Part shown: positions 1-12,464 of the stretch, piece after piece
How the letters are laid out: each line of letters begins with the position of its first letter
Position numbering within the stretch: position 1 is the stretch's first letter
Assembly: GCA_963966185.1 (NCBI GenBank)
Contig: CAWZYM010000346.1
Location: 375,001 to 439,000, forward strand
DNA from: Rhabditoides inermis
Taxonomy: Eukaryota > Nematoda > Chromadorea > Rhabditida > Rhabditidae
Reading direction: 5' to 3'
Length of the DNA stretch: 64,000 bases
Notes under the pieces: model-generated
What the model saw: only the letters and a program-made list of their open reading frames with translations
What the model was told of the DNA's origin: nothing
The model's database searches: none
Position numbers and translations under genes: made by a program

Positions 1-98
1 CTCGGCGAGAGAGAGAGGGGGGAGAGGGAGAGAGAGAGAGGGGGGGGGGGGGAGAGAGAGAGAGAGAGAGAGAATAGAGAGAGAGAGAGAGAGAGATT
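1..98. repeat. (GA)n microsatellite at the window edge
   Basis: Almost pure GA with G runs. The rest of 1-788 is the 3' flank of the minus-strand gene at 789-2032. It holds two loosely similar GA-rich stretches (about 480-600 and 690-770) and no convincing coding sequence. Confidence 0.9.
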
Positions 99-788
99 GC
101 GTGTGGATGAGCACAAGGATTAACAAGATATGTGCACCTGGCAAATCTGATCCCCTTTCTTATTCTCATCATATCTCTTATTCTTATACTTTACTTACAT
201 TTTCCCCCAGAACAAAAGGAATCATGCAAAGACTACATTCTGCAGCGAAATTGTGCAGAGTTGTGCACACGCGCGCGTGTTTTGAGGCGGCGGTTGGGGC
301 CCTATACACAATACTTGATTTTTTTTTTCAATCCCAAACGTACTACAACATCCTATTGAGTCCCTTCTCCCCGCTACAACTCAGCCAAACACAAACGCGT
401 CAAGTAAAATCACATATTTATTATTATAACACATCAATTTCATCAATTACAACAAATATTATAACACGTCAAATATAACACAGTCAGAAAACTGGGGAAA
501 AGCGAAGAGGGAGACTGATGATAGGAAGGAGGAGCGAGGAAGAGAGAGACTGGAGTGTCATTCAGTGATCAGAGGGAATAGGAGACGGATCGCGGACTCG
601 CCGATTCCACTCACTGCCACACTCAACCTAACAACATTATTGTAACACAATCCTTATAACAGAAATTCTAACACATCTATTACGAGTCACAGAAGTGGGA
701 GGGGAAAGAGGGAGACTGGCGATCGAGTGATCGGAGGGTAGAGGGAGGCAGGAGAGGGGGCGGGTCTCGACTCCACTGCCTGCCAGTC

Positions 789-1895
789 TTAGGGGATGTA
801 TGCGAATATGGGCTCATCCTGCAAACACTCAAAAATCACGCGAACAAAGTGTTGAATAACCTCCTCAATCTTCCGCTCAATGGCGTCAAGTGCGGTCTCC
901 ACACGGCTCCAGAACCCCGCTGCAGTGCCTGAACCAGGATCTCTCTCCCCCCTCTCTCTCTCTCGCTCTCTCGCTCTCTCACTCTCTCTCTCTCTCTCCT
1001 TCTCTCTCTCTCAGCTCTCCAGTTGCCTGTCGCCTATTCACTCACGATCCGTCTGTCGCGTCGTCGCGTACTCCTTGGCTGCTCGCCCAGCCACCCACAC
1101 CACCACCGCCAAGTACTTGACGCACTCCAGGTACTCGTCGTCCAGCTTCATCTGGAAAACGATCACATTGCCTACTGTACCATCGTTGTGGGATGGCTCA
1201 CTCACCCTGTTCTTCAGCTTGTCGAACATGACGTCGGTGATGGCGCCAAAGTGCGCGAGTCGAGCGAGAAGAGCGAGGCGCAGATCTGGCAAATTGCAGC
1301 TATCCTCCATCTCTCACACTCTCTCCAACTCATTCGCCTCCCAACCAACCAGCATCTGACTGCTCATAGTTGTTGGCGTCGTTGTTGACCTTGACCTTGT
1401 GCTCGTAGCGTCCCGCGAGAAACTCGGCGGGAACGCAGGCGAACGCAGCCGACGCCCACGTGTCCCTCTTCGCCGACTGCTTCCCGTTTCGCGCTGAACA
1501 ATCAGATTGCTCCCTAGTCCCACTCTCTCTCACTCGTCTCCCTTCTTCACCCCCCTTCCCCCCTCTCTCTCTCCCTCTCCTCACTCTCGATGACGACGGT
1601 GGTGCCAGCCAGGTCAGCTGCGACCTCCAGTGCGTGGCGCACACGGTCCTGCTTGTGCCCCGGTCCGGCCCTCTTCAGCTTGATCGAGTCGTTGGTGGTC
1701 GACATGATCCTGACATTCATCGAATATTAACTAAAATAATTGGAGAACAACAAATCAAAACAAACGACAAGACACTCACTCATTGTATTTGTCCCACTCC
1801 TCCGCCGTGGCGCACCGAAACGCGGACGGGCTAAACATTTTCGCATATGACTTTATCACCCCCGCAACAGTCACTGCTCCTCTCAACACAATGCC

Positions 1896-1926
<31 letters not shown>

Positions 1927-2032
1927 CTCTCTCTTCCACTCACTGTCTGCCACGGTGCTGTCCTCCGAACAACACGCCGTCGTCGTGCTTCGTCGCCGCG
2001 TTCCCCTTCTTGGCGGGGGCGTGCGAGCTCAT
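789..2032 (-). CDS. Unrecognised seven-exon gene, 258 aa
   Basis: Not recognised. Seven minus-strand exons, each flanked by AG and GT, join in phase: 2032-1944, 1881-1780, 1709-1585, 1493-1350, 1285-1206, 1151-1046 and 919-789. They total 777 nt, that is 258 codons and a TAA stop. The ATG (2030-2032) lies directly behind an acceptor, so a 5' untranslated exon is likely. The protein starts MSSHAPAKKG, has a middle part with WASAAFACVPAEF and RYEHKVKVNN, and a helical C-terminus with LDAIERKIEEVIQ ending DEPIFAYIP. I see no signal peptide or clear membrane segment. The donor after 1350 (GTTGGT) is weak; the others are standard, and several run straight into GA repeats. The downstream neighbour of its start is decayed DHTKD1 copy A on the same strand. 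The frame and splice agreement argue for a real gene; the function is unknown. Confidence 0.62.
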
Positions 2033-2806
2033 CTGCAATGTGTGGCTTCAAGAGAAGACGGTAAAGGGTAAAGGCGAAATCAAAACGAAATCAAAACGCG
2101 AAATCAAAAGGAACGCATCACAGAATCCTACTTTCCTACTCTATGCCACGAGTCCTTTACCAAGTAAAATAGCATCTAGCAAAACATGATATTATGGCGA
2201 TTATAAAATAACAGAACTAGAGTGAACTATGCGAGACTAGATCGATAAACGATCGATACTCAACTACGTGGGTGGTCTGCATAGAAGAATGCGCGCGTCG
2301 CAAAATGCATTATATTATCAGGATTGAATCACTCCACCACTCCAGTTAGAGTAAAGTGAAAAAAAGAATGTGCCCAAACAAAAGAAATAAACTAGAGCGA
2401 ACTGACCGGTCTTGTCGAGAGAGAGATATAGAAATGACAATGACTCTACGACTTCGATTCCGCACGGATCACGAGATGAATCGTGGAAACTCACATTAGC
2501 TTACCCTCCCCTAATCCACTCGCCTAGCCTCCCTCCTAATCCGCTTCACTATCAGTTCTCCTCAAGCAGCGGTCAGTCCAATAATCCACGATTAGCAGTT
2601 GATATCAAAGCAATTGGTCTTCCAAGATTTTTCCCAAACAGTCAACCCACGAATCCGGCACACATGTCGCTAACAATTTTTTTTTGGCCGGTTGAATCCG
2701 GGGTCCTCCTAGTCGAGAACAAGATGGGGTTCTTGGATTACGACAACATCCTAACATTCTAGATGCAACATCTTCGTTCAAAACATGTGTGCCCGGATCG
2801 ACTCAC
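2033..2806. other. Gap between gene X and DHTKD1 copy A
   Basis: No exon is supported here. At 2606-2806 the sequence contains two extra copies of the stretch around the GFV-exon donor of DHTKD1 (a clause with CACGAATCC, and CATTCTAGATGCAAC shared with 30863-30930). This is the 3' scar of copy A, where the C-terminal half of the gene should begin. Confidence 0.5.
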
Positions 2807-3056
2807 GAATCCAGCCGGTGTGTCGACACTGCTGGCCGCCACCCATCGCAGCACGTCGCCCTCCACTCCCGTGTCCCACTTCTCCACACTGGCGGGAGCC
2901 TGCCGGAGACCCGCCCAGTTGGCAGTCAGGTGGTGCGCGCTGCAACACAACACATCTCAACACGAGATATCAACACACATACGATAGTCGATTTGACTTC
3001 ATCTCAACAATACGAATTAGCAGTTGGAGACCGTTCACAAATGACAACCAGATTCA

Positions 3057-3078
3057 ACCAGGTGGTGCGCGCTGCAAA
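3057..3078. repeat. Copied acceptor edge of the AHHL exon
   Basis: AGGTGGTGCGCGCTGCAA repeats the end of the exon at 2807-2939 plus its 3' splice site about 120 bp further into the intron. Introns around 3079-4212 otherwise hold short internal duplications: the stretches 3360-3500 and 3950-4100 are near copies, and a phrase with TTTCTGGACCAGTTGAAT recurs at about 3640, 3880 and 5020. Confidence 0.6.
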
Positions 3079-4212
3079 ACCACTACCTTTTATAAATCAA
3101 TCGTTTATCTCTCTTTTTTTGTTAGCCAATGTATGTTTCAACGCTCACTCAACTATACCAATGAAATGTCATCTCCAATCCTTTCCTCATGAAAGTCTGC
3201 AACAATCACCCATTGCACTAGTTTCACAACTCTCTAACGCAACCACTGTCCGACCGTGTCATCGCCATACATAATCAACCTTCCCCTAGTCCTTTATCTA
3301 ATAATATGTTTATTCATAGTGCTTGTGGAGGGTACACAGGGAGTGATACAACATAACGCAAAAAGAGTGAAGGCAGCCCCTGTCGACGTTGAAATACCCC
3401 CGTCGACCCGGTACAACTACGGCTTCCCAGAGATCTGTACTTTTACGTGATCTATGCGGAAAGGCGTAGTCTCGCCACTCGATATGGGACAGAAGATAGT
3501 GAGATGAATTCCATGAAATTCAGTCCATGAAAACCGCAACGACCACGTTTCAACAAGACCATCTCTTTCTGGGCCAGTCACCATTTAGTTAATGAAAACA
3601 ACTACAACAACTATATACGTTTCACCGCTTCCATTAGTTTCTGGACCAGTTGAATCGTCAATACGAACTTTCTATCCCCGGGATTCACTAGTAGAGAGTA
3701 GAGGTCATATCCAACACTGCAATCGTCACTAACATTTATACCAATAAAAAATAAGTTCCACCGCTTTCAATAGTTTCTGTACCAGTTGAATTATCAATAA
3801 GAACGTAGTGTCCCTACAACCGTCTCTAACGTTTATAGCAATAAAAAATACGTTCCACCACTTGCATTAGTTTCTGGACCAGTTGAATCATCAATACGAA
3901 TTTAAATTAATAACTTGATGAAACTACTACCAATTTCTAACAGCTTCTCTTCCCCCCAAAAAGAGTGAAGGCAGCCCCTTGAAAAACCCCCGTCGACTCG
4001 GTACAACTACGGCTTCCCAGAAAACTGTAAGTTTACGTGATCTATACGGAAAGGCGTAGTCTCGCCACTCGATATGGGACAGAAGAGAGTGAGATTAATC
4101 CCATGAAATTCAGTCCATGAAAACCGCAACAACCACGTTTCAACAAGGCCATCCCTTTCTGGACTAGTTGAATCGTCAATGCGCCCTTAATATCGCCCTC
4201 CCGCATCATTTA

Positions 4213-4961
4213 CACGGGCAGCCCACGCACTTGTGGTGGCGGATTTTGATGTAATTGAGCACCTATACACAACTTTTTACGCTGAATCCGAATATGATCA
4301 TAACTTTCCCAAAATAGCACTTTGAAGGGGATTTGGCCACGCACCGAATAGACTACCCTTGAAAACGACCTGTCAAACAACAGCGGCGCGGCGGAATGGT
4401 TAGTGAGTTAGGAAATCGGAAATAACGGTCTGTGGTTCTATCCTCGCTGCTGCCGGTGTTTTTTTTGCAGTTTTTATCCTCGCCACAAGACACTCCAACT
4501 CGATTTTTCATAATTATTTAAAATCGATCCGAACGAGTACTGTTTCAAACAAACCGGGAAGGTCAACTGTCATGCGTGCCCTACAGCCTCATTCATAAGA
4601 TGTCCAAAATTCAAAAACTTATATTGCTTCATATGCATGGTTTTGCAAAAACATCGTTGTTAACAGGATTATAATAAAAAGTTATGATTTTGCTGATATT
4701 ACACTGCAAAAATCACTGGCAGCAGCGAGGATAGAACCCAACTACCGTCATTTCCGATTTCCTAACTCACTAACCATTACGCCGCGCCGCTGTAGTTTGA
4801 CAGGTCGTTTTTCAAGGATAGTCTATTCGGTGCGTGGCCAAATGCCCTTCAAGGTGCTATTTTGGGAAAGTTATGATCATATTCAGATTCAGCGTAAAAA
4901 GTTGTGTATAGGTGTTTAATTACATCAAAATCGGCCACCACAAGTGCGTGGGCTGCCCGTG
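4213..4961. mobile_element. Harbinger-type foldback MITE with TTA duplication
   Basis: The ends are inverted repeats starting CACGGGCAGCCCACGCACTT, and the arms stay complementary for about 270 bp. The element is flanked by TTA on both sides (4210-4212, 4962-4964), the 3-bp TWA target typical of PIF/Harbinger elements. There is no transposase frame. Each arm holds a weak tRNA-like stretch (left about 4390-4455) with TGGTTAGTGAG and GGTTCTATCC. It sits in the large intron of DHTKD1 copy A. Confidence 0.75.
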
Positions 4962-5420
4962 TTAGTTAATATAAAAACACACAACAACTATATACGTTTC
5001 ACCGCTTCCATTAGTTTCTGGACCAGTTGAATCCTCAATAGGAATCGTATATACCCCTAATTCACTACTAGAGGTCATATCCAATACTGCAATCGTCCTA
5101 ACGTTTATATAAAGATAAAAAAAATTCGCCCTTTCCACTATTTTCACAACGCTGGCACAATACACAGTGTCAGCAATATATTCAACTCATCAGTAAGCCC
5201 ATGAAAAACGACAACAACCATCTTTCAAAAAGCCCATTCTGTCAATTCTGAACAAGTTAAATCATAAAAAAATAGAATTTGATCCTCATCACCGCTCACA
5301 CCTCGATTTGCAACGAACTCACTCTTAGCAATCATCCATACGCACATCATGCAATAGCCAGTAACGTTGACATAAAAAAGCGCGAGAATCCGTGTCATTC
5401 CTCTCCTTTCTCAACTCTGA

Positions 5421-5888
5421 CGAGGGAGGTGTTATAGGTCCTCCACTCGGATTTACAATCTGAAGGCACCATTCGAAAGCTCTTGATCTCCTTAACAACA
5501 TATCAAAAATTCAGCTGCCCTCGTGTCCATTAAAGTACCGTAATCTTCGTTTGAAGTTAATACCAGATTACTGTATTTTGTCATACGTATGTTGCACTAT
5601 TCTTATCGGAGTGGGTCCCTAATAGTTATAGAAGACTATAGCTTTCATAAAAACTTTGAAATATGAGATTTCATCGATTTAGAGCCGAGTTATGGTCAAA
5701 AACGTCGATGACTGCCTCCAGCGAGTGTCTGGACTTAGAAATTTTTGACTGTTTTTTTTTCTATGTAAAGTATGCCTAAACCGAAACGAGGGCAGCTGAT
5801 TTTTTGATATGTTAAACAGTAGGTCAAGGGCTTTCAATTTCTACCTTATGAAGTAAATCCGAGTGGAGGACCTATAACACCTCCCTCG
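5421..5888. mobile_element. Foldback MITE with 36-bp perfect TIR
   Basis: The termini CGAGGGAGGTGTTATAGGTC are perfect inverted repeats for about 36 bp and imperfect for about 110 bp. TGA flanks both ends (5418-5420, 5889-5891), a possible 3-bp target duplication. A fragment of the same family (CCTCCACTCG, AATCTGAAG, AAGCTCTTGGT) lies at 60088-60150. Non-coding. Confidence 0.7.
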
Positions 5889-7361
5889 TGAATAAAGTTA
5901 AGATGAAAATCTCGTATGTGCCACAGCATATCTAACGTGCTTGCGCACACTTTGTGCTCCTGAAAGGACTTTAGCACCAATGCGTCTTCACACAGCGTAT
6001 TCATAATATCCATCATCCCCCACTCACACGGGCTTCTCCTCATCGATCCTCTTGAAGTGCTCCATGAGCTTCTCCGTGTGCCGCGTCTTCCACTCGTCCA
6101 TCTCCTTCTCCCCCACCACCCCCTCCTGCACAAGCAGGTCCACGTACTGAGAGGGGACAGACGGACGGCAGCCAATGCGCTGCAAACAATAGCATCATCA
6201 ACATATATACAGAATACAAGAGCTCACATGCAGGTGGAAAAAGCGTTTCTTTGTTTGTTTCGGGTTTCCTTGGATCAAGCAATGAACCAAAGTCAAAAAA
6301 AACTAAGCGCATTTGTGCATTCAAGGATCATGAATATCCGCATTGATGGATACGTTTCAAGGCTTGTACATTCATCGTCGTGAAATGTGAAAGCCATCCT
6401 GTTGTAGAGTTGATATAGTTCTATTCTCGCAATAAGTAGCGCGCTCGGAGGTAATAATAATAATAAGTTTATTACGTAGTTGTTGACATATGAGAGAGAA
6501 ATTGTGCAAGACATCAAGTGAGCAATTGCATACGGTATGAGAAAAAAAGGGAAGAAAAAGTGGAAGATAAAACAGAAAGCATCGAATGTTGACTACAGTC
6601 TACGAATCTTCGAAGCTGGCAACAGGTATACAGTGGGTGGGCAAATCAGTTGCCGCCAGTAGAGAGCGCAGAGTGAACAGAGTGCGAGGCAGCAAAAATC
6701 GATAGACATGCGAGAGCACGCGAATAAATTCACTTTCAAATTTTCGCGCGCGCGCTTTTTTCAAATGCGGGGCGGGCGAGCGGAGTGGTGGTGGAACTTA
6801 ATATTCCCTGGACTGTATCAGAGAATGACGTAGATTCAGCTTGCAGTTATGCCGCGCAAAAAAAAGAGAGGCAAACGATTGAAGCGCCGTATTTGGAAGG
6901 TATATCGAAACCTATCGCAGGCTATCGTAAGATGCATACACACCAACATACATGTTAGATGATTTGACATCGAATGCGCTGCAACAAACTACAAAAAGTT
7001 TCATCACCAATACGTTTCACGAACCGAACAATTAGTCACCGAGCTACACATGCCCAATCATATAAGTAAAGGAGTTAATTAATACGAATGCCCATACCAT
7101 TATTCCAGTGTCTTCTCCCGAAACAGCTTTCAACGCACCCACTACACTTCAAAACATCAGTCAGAGTAAAAGGTAAAGGTGTCTGTAGAGTATGTGTCAC
7201 ATGCATGCTCAAGGGGACTGATACATTCTTCAATTTCAAGGATCATGACTCGTCTACTATGCTGTTCTATTTCGCCGCTGACTTCATTTCAGGAAGGTAG
7301 TACACAATCCAACATGTGTCACATGCTCATTCACGACAAGTAATGACGTCGAACATGCCCA

Positions 7362-7363
<2 letters not shown>

Positions 7364-7400
<37 letters not shown>

Positions 7401-7418
7401 CCTCCCCCCCCCCCCCCA
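7364..7418. repeat. CT/C tract abutting the 5' splice site of exon 7424-7514
   Basis: On the transcript strand this reads GTGAGTG followed by a G run and (GA)n. The same arrangement occurs at 7801-8035, 12280-12600, 13803-13860, 14401-14478 and 17180-17901 in copy A. Confidence 0.85.
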
Positions 7419-8287
7419 CTCACCTCGTACATCTTGGGGTTGGTGAAGGTGGGGTCGTCGAGCTCGTTGTGGCCGTGCTTCCGGAAGCCGATCACATTCA
7501 CAAACACGTCCTTCCTGCAACATGCACTTCTCCTTATCTCTCTCTCTCTCTTTCTCTCTCCCTCTCTCTCTCTCTCTCCCAACAACCACACGAGTACGTT
7601 TCAGTCACTCCATATATTCAGTCACATACTACATTTGTTGGTGGAATAATATCTTTGAAGACCCTTGATACACATGATACACAACATCGTACTTCCATTC
7701 ATAATCAACATTCACAATGCACAATCACTCCCTACCTGAACTTCTGCCGGTACTCGACAGCTAGGCGGGTCGCTTTCACAACCTCCTGCAACATAGCTCT
7801 TCGTATCTCTCTCTCTCTCTCTCTCCCCCCCCCCTCCTCTCTCTCTCTCCCTCCCTCCCTCGCCCTCGCTCTCTCGCTCGCGCGCGCTCTCTCTCTCTGT
7901 CTCTCGCTCTCTCTCTCTCTCTCCCTCCCTCTCTCTCTATCCCCTCTCTCCTTCTCCCTCTATATCTCCCTCCCTCCCCTATCTCTCCCTCCATCCTCTC
8001 CCCCCCCCCTCCCTCTCCCCCCCCCCCCCCCCCACCTCCGGATTGTCTCCGTTCACATGGATCACGGGCGACTCGATAGCCTTGGCCACATCCGTGCAGT
8101 GCGTCGTCGAGCGACCAATGTGGCCCTCGGCTGGAAGCAATCGATTAATCAATAAATCAATTAATAGTTGATTCGGTATCGCTGATGAGATGTTTCGCAC
8201 ACATCTATCGCCCTGTTGTTGTGGTACTTCGTAGGAGCTAGAATACGTATTCACATAACGTAAGCTGAGACGACATAAGCTAGAGTA

Positions 8288-8630
8288 ATAATAATAATAA
8301 TATTTATTACCGTGTATACTATATAGAAGAACACAGGACAAACACATAAATAGAGTGAATACGGCAAGTGTGATTGGAAAATAAATAAACACAAAAATAG
8401 GATAAAACAGATAACACAGGTTCCCAAATGAGCACTCATCTAATTTTGGACGGAGGGAACAAATGGGGGTTATCTAGGAGGTACGATTTCACTGTTTGAT
8501 GTTTCGCAGATAAAATGATGTTGTTGGGGAGTGTGTTCCATAGTGCAAAAACCCTACTGAAAAACGTGCTGCTCTTTAAAGTTGTGTCAAAGCAAGGAAT
8601 CAGGCGCCACCCATGAGAAACACGAGACCG
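8288..8630 (-). mobile_element. Non-LTR retrotransposon 3' fragment (end of reverse transcriptase ORF)
   Basis: On the minus strand the last 63 or so codons of a frame read from about 8625 to a TGA at 8436. The sequence RVFALWNTLPNNI followed by a Pro-rich end is characteristic of the C-terminus of LINE ORF2 proteins. About 150 bp of 3' UTR follow and end in an (ATT)n tail at 8288-8303. The copy is 5'-truncated; its broken end meets the palindrome at 8632. Confidence 0.75.
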
Positions 8631-8631
8631 G

Positions 8632-8891
8632 GTTTCGTGAATGCGATTTTGACTGTTTTCTGAAACGTATTAGTGAAACAAACCAAAAATTGTTCTTGCT
8701 TGGGCCTTGAATTGGCTGTTGGTTGATAAACAGCAAACAACTCTTACGAATAGAGTATGCAAATGAACCATATTCGTAAGAGTTGTTTGCTGTTTATCAA
8801 CCAACAGCCAATTCAAGGCCCAAGCAAGAACAATTTTTGGTTTGTTTCACTAATACGTTTCAGAAAACAGTCAAAATCGCATTCACGAAAC
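8632..8891. repeat. Perfect palindrome, 121-bp arms, 18-bp loop
   Basis: Arms 8632-8752 and 8771-8891 are exact reverse complements at every base I compared. The loop is 8753-8770. It directly adjoins the LINE fragment. It contains no gene. Confidence 0.9.
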
Positions 8892-9036
8892 AACATCAAT
8901 ACCTGTGTCGGATAAAGATTTTAAATAGCAACAACATATTGTTTCGACAACGACAAAATAACAATCATAATCGTACACTACGCATACAAACCATTTCGAA
9001 CACAGACTACCATTTACAACATTATCAATGTATCCG

Positions 9037-9060
9037 GTAGTTGTTGGTGACCAGATGGAA
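9037..9060. repeat. Scrap of the NNQV exon of DHTKD1
   Basis: GTTGTTGGTGACCAGATGGA repeats part of the exon at 9144-9240 in the same orientation, 120 bp away, followed by (ATC)n-like sequence. Confidence 0.6.
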
Positions 9061-9945
9061 TATCACCATTATCACAATCACCATCACCATCACTTGACGC
9101 AAGTGACATTATCACCATCACCCATCACACAACCGTGACCCACCCGTGTATGCGACCTGGTTGTTGGTGACCAGATGGAGGCTGCCACCGACGCGGAAGT
9201 GCGGAGCCTGCGACAGGGCCAGCGTCTCCCACACAACACCCTGCAACACAGGACAAGTCACGGGCGGAGACAGATAGACAGAGCAATGAATATGTAATAA
9301 ACAGAAAGAGAGAACACGCAAGACATCCAAAACTCAACCACGTAGGTAATAAAATCAGTGTACTGTTTCGAGGAGGAGACGTTCCAGTAAAGAGGAGGTG
9401 AGTGTGAGGTGAGGATGAGGATTGAGGACAGACATACAGACACTCTCAGACAGACATACAGACACTCTCAGACAGACATACAGACACTCTCCCCACCTGT
9501 CCGCTGAATGCGCCGTCTCCGTGCACCTGCACACAGAGCACCCCATCTCCCGGAGCCGCGCCCCTCCCCTCCACACTGTAGTCACCCAAGCGGAGAGAGC
9601 GGGAGCGCGCGCGAGACTGCAATTTATATATTACTGCCGGTATCAACAATGTGACAAATATACAATGGTTATACAAATATATTAAATGTGCCGGTAAGAC
9701 TGCAATAGAGAGAGAGGTCAAGTAGCAGTGACGTGCGAGAGACAGGGTTAGATGTATACAACATCAAGCATCCCATCCCCATTCCCACATACCTAGCCAC
9801 TCGAGTATCATTTCATATATCATAATGAACACAATAAATACGCATCAAGTGAATAACACATTCTCCCATCGCAGTGGTATGCAATGATCATCATCCATTG
9901 CCATCATCCAAAATATATTTCTAGACCATACCAAATGTCTGAGCT

Positions 9946-10467
9946 TAGTCTCGGCAATGCATACCAACGGCAATATGAAATCATCACACTATTCATAATC
10001 AGACCTCCTTCTCCTTTGTTCTTCTCGTTACTCTCCTCTTACCTATCTCAACACAATTATCGTGCTCGCGTTGACAATTCCACACATCAACTCATCAACC
10101 ACAAACTCTACGTTTCTCGACGACATCTGATAGCAGCCCGTATAGTGTCGTCAATCTTTTGAACTCATTACATCGAAAATCACACCAACTCTATACACTC
10201 TATAGTCTCGGCAATGCATACCAACGGCAATATGAAATCATCACACTATTCACAATCAGACCTCCTTCTCATTTGTTCTACTCGTTATTCTCTTTCCACC
10301 TATCTCAACACAATCATCAAACGAAACTCCCATGCAGTGCTGCTCGTGTTGACAATTCCACACTCATCAACCACAAACTCTACGTTTCTCGACAACATCT
10401 GATAGCAGCCCGTATAGTGTCGTCAATCTTCTGAACTCATTACATCGAAAATCACACCAACTCTATA
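9946..10467. repeat. Tandem duplication, unit about 257 bp
   Basis: Two direct copies (9946-10202 and 10203-10467) share TAGTCTCGGCAATGCATACC through to a shared end with ACACCAACTCTATAC. They differ by a few indels. They lie in the copy A intron where the MLPNPSHL exon is missing. The section 10800-11170 matches the intron of copy B at 36650-36980. Confidence 0.8.
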
Positions 10468-11305
10468 CCTCCTCCTCTCTCTCCCTCCCCCCTCGTTCTC
10501 TCTCTTCCTCCCTCTCTCTCCCCCTTTCCCTCCCCTCCCCCCTCCTCTTTCTCTCCCTCTAGACTCTTTGCTAAACTACACTACAGTGTTTTGTCCGAGC
10601 TATGACTAGCATCCAAGCTCAAAGGTAACAAGTGCGTATTGCAAACTCTACGTTTCACATCACCGACTCAATCTGCGCGTAAAATGTATACGACAATGTG
10701 ACAATGTGACAATGTATCTAATCTACCTGTCTCAGACCAAACATAGGGTGACCAAAATGATAGAACGAGTATACGAGTTATTATTATTTCTTCTTTCCCC
10801 GCGCTGTGCGGTCGGTTCGACTAAATGATCCTGCGCGAGTACCCTTGAGCAAGGCGATGCAGAAGCTCACGAGGATGCAGTACTACTGGCTCGAGGAGAT
10901 ACATGCGACTACGTGGGAGGAAAGGAACACCAGGAGCCCTTCACCGTCTACTATGGTACTCTAATGGATTGGGCTGATTATCGATCAAGTATCGATTGAG
11001 TATCGATCAAGAATCGTCGTCCACCACTAACCTCTATTGCTAAACTGTATTCCCCCGGCGTTAGCCTACCAAGATCTTGGCCCTCCTGCATGCTTCCATT
11101 CATATTGTTGTGATTGCAATGTCATGTACAGCTATAACGATACCGGATAAATCTCTGAACTCTCTGAGTATACGAGTGGCAATGTAAGGGTGAAGCAACT
11201 CACTGAGATGGGAGAGCACGTCTCCACTGCCCTGCACATCATCCGGGAACTCGGGCTTGCCGCGCATCTGCAAAAGAAGCAAGATGTCACCTTTTCTTTC
11301 GCTCT

Positions 11306-11719
11306 CATTTCACATGTTGTGCAGTTTTGTGCAACACAACATGAATGTCATCAAATATCCAAAACGCTTCCATTAGTAGGAATCGAACCTGTGGACAGCT
11401 CGCAGCGATTGTGCGCTGGCGGCGCACACTACCACTGCGCCATAGAGGCAGTGGTTAAGAGATCGAAGAGAGAGCCCATCTAGCTCCACTGGCCTCTTCA
11501 GTGTACAATGATGAGAGATAACGAGCAACCATATCTGCGAAATTCAATGACCTCTCAGTATGAGCCTCAATGGCGCAGTGGTAGAGCGCGCCGCCAGCGC
11601 GCGATCGTTGCGAGCTGCCCAAGGGTTCGTTTCCCTTTTTTGGATATTTTTTGGATAGCGTTTTGGATATTTGAAGACATACACGTTGTGTTGCACGAAA
11701 CTGCACAACATGTGAAATG
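11306..11719. mobile_element. Foldback element with a tRNA-like sequence in each arm
   Basis: Ends read CATTTCACATGTTGTGCAG in inverted orientation, and arms are about 150 bp. Each arm contains a tRNA-like block facing outwards: minus strand 11449-11376 and plus strand 11574-11636. Both have GCCTC, a D-arm-like TGGCGCAGTGGTAG, a GC-rich stem around CCGCCAG (anticodon position GCC), an over-long variable region and a T-arm-like GGTTCG. The element begins about 40 bp from the acceptor of the exon at 11204-11267. Confidence 0.65.
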
Positions 11720-12419
11720 TCACGGATGGCATATAGGATCCAACCCGACTATATCACACTACATCTCGCCAATATTACGTTTCACACAAAGTTCATAAGA
11801 AAACGCATAAATTGCCACTCAATTCCGAAGCATCAATACGAGTTAAATCTACGCAATTGTCCTCAAAATTCATTCGCAGTCATCTTTATTGATAGATTCC
11901 CCATTCCACTCATCAGAGAGCACTTCAACTGTTCACGTAATTCCACCCAATCATCAGGCATCTCTCTATCCCTCCTCCCCACGGCTCGGATAGTTGCACA
12001 GCGCGCCGCGAGTGAATGGGCGCGTAGCGATTTCAATCGAGAAATTATCGCGTTCTAGCTCTTGCTGGTAATTCGCAAAGGGGGACGCGTCGCGTGCTTC
12101 GCGAGAGCGGTCTGCGCGCGCGCCGCTGTCGACTGTGCAACTATCCGGGTCGTGCTCCCACATCACTAACCGGCGCACCAGCCATCACAGATACGTGATG
12201 CACATGCACCGAAATTTAGAAAATCACATCACACAGATGTACTCACCCCTGTTCCCCTGTATTCTTGTATACCACCACAGATTCATCTCTCTCTCACTCA
12301 CTCTCTCCTCTCTCTCTCTCATTCACGCTCTCTCTCTCCACTCTCCCCCTCACCTTCACTCCCTCCTCTCTTTCCATCACGTTGTCTCCACATTTCTTCC
12401 ACACCTCCTCTCTCCCTCC

Positions 12420-12464
<45 letters not shown>

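Noticed and set aside
10810..10990. Integrase zinc-finger remnant (KLTRMQYYWLEEI)
   Set aside because: Only a short weak resemblance in one frame; the homologous block in copy B is not open in that frame.
11376..11636. Two functional tRNA-Gly(GCC) genes
   Set aside because: The variable region is too long, position 33 is not T, and both lie in transposon arms.
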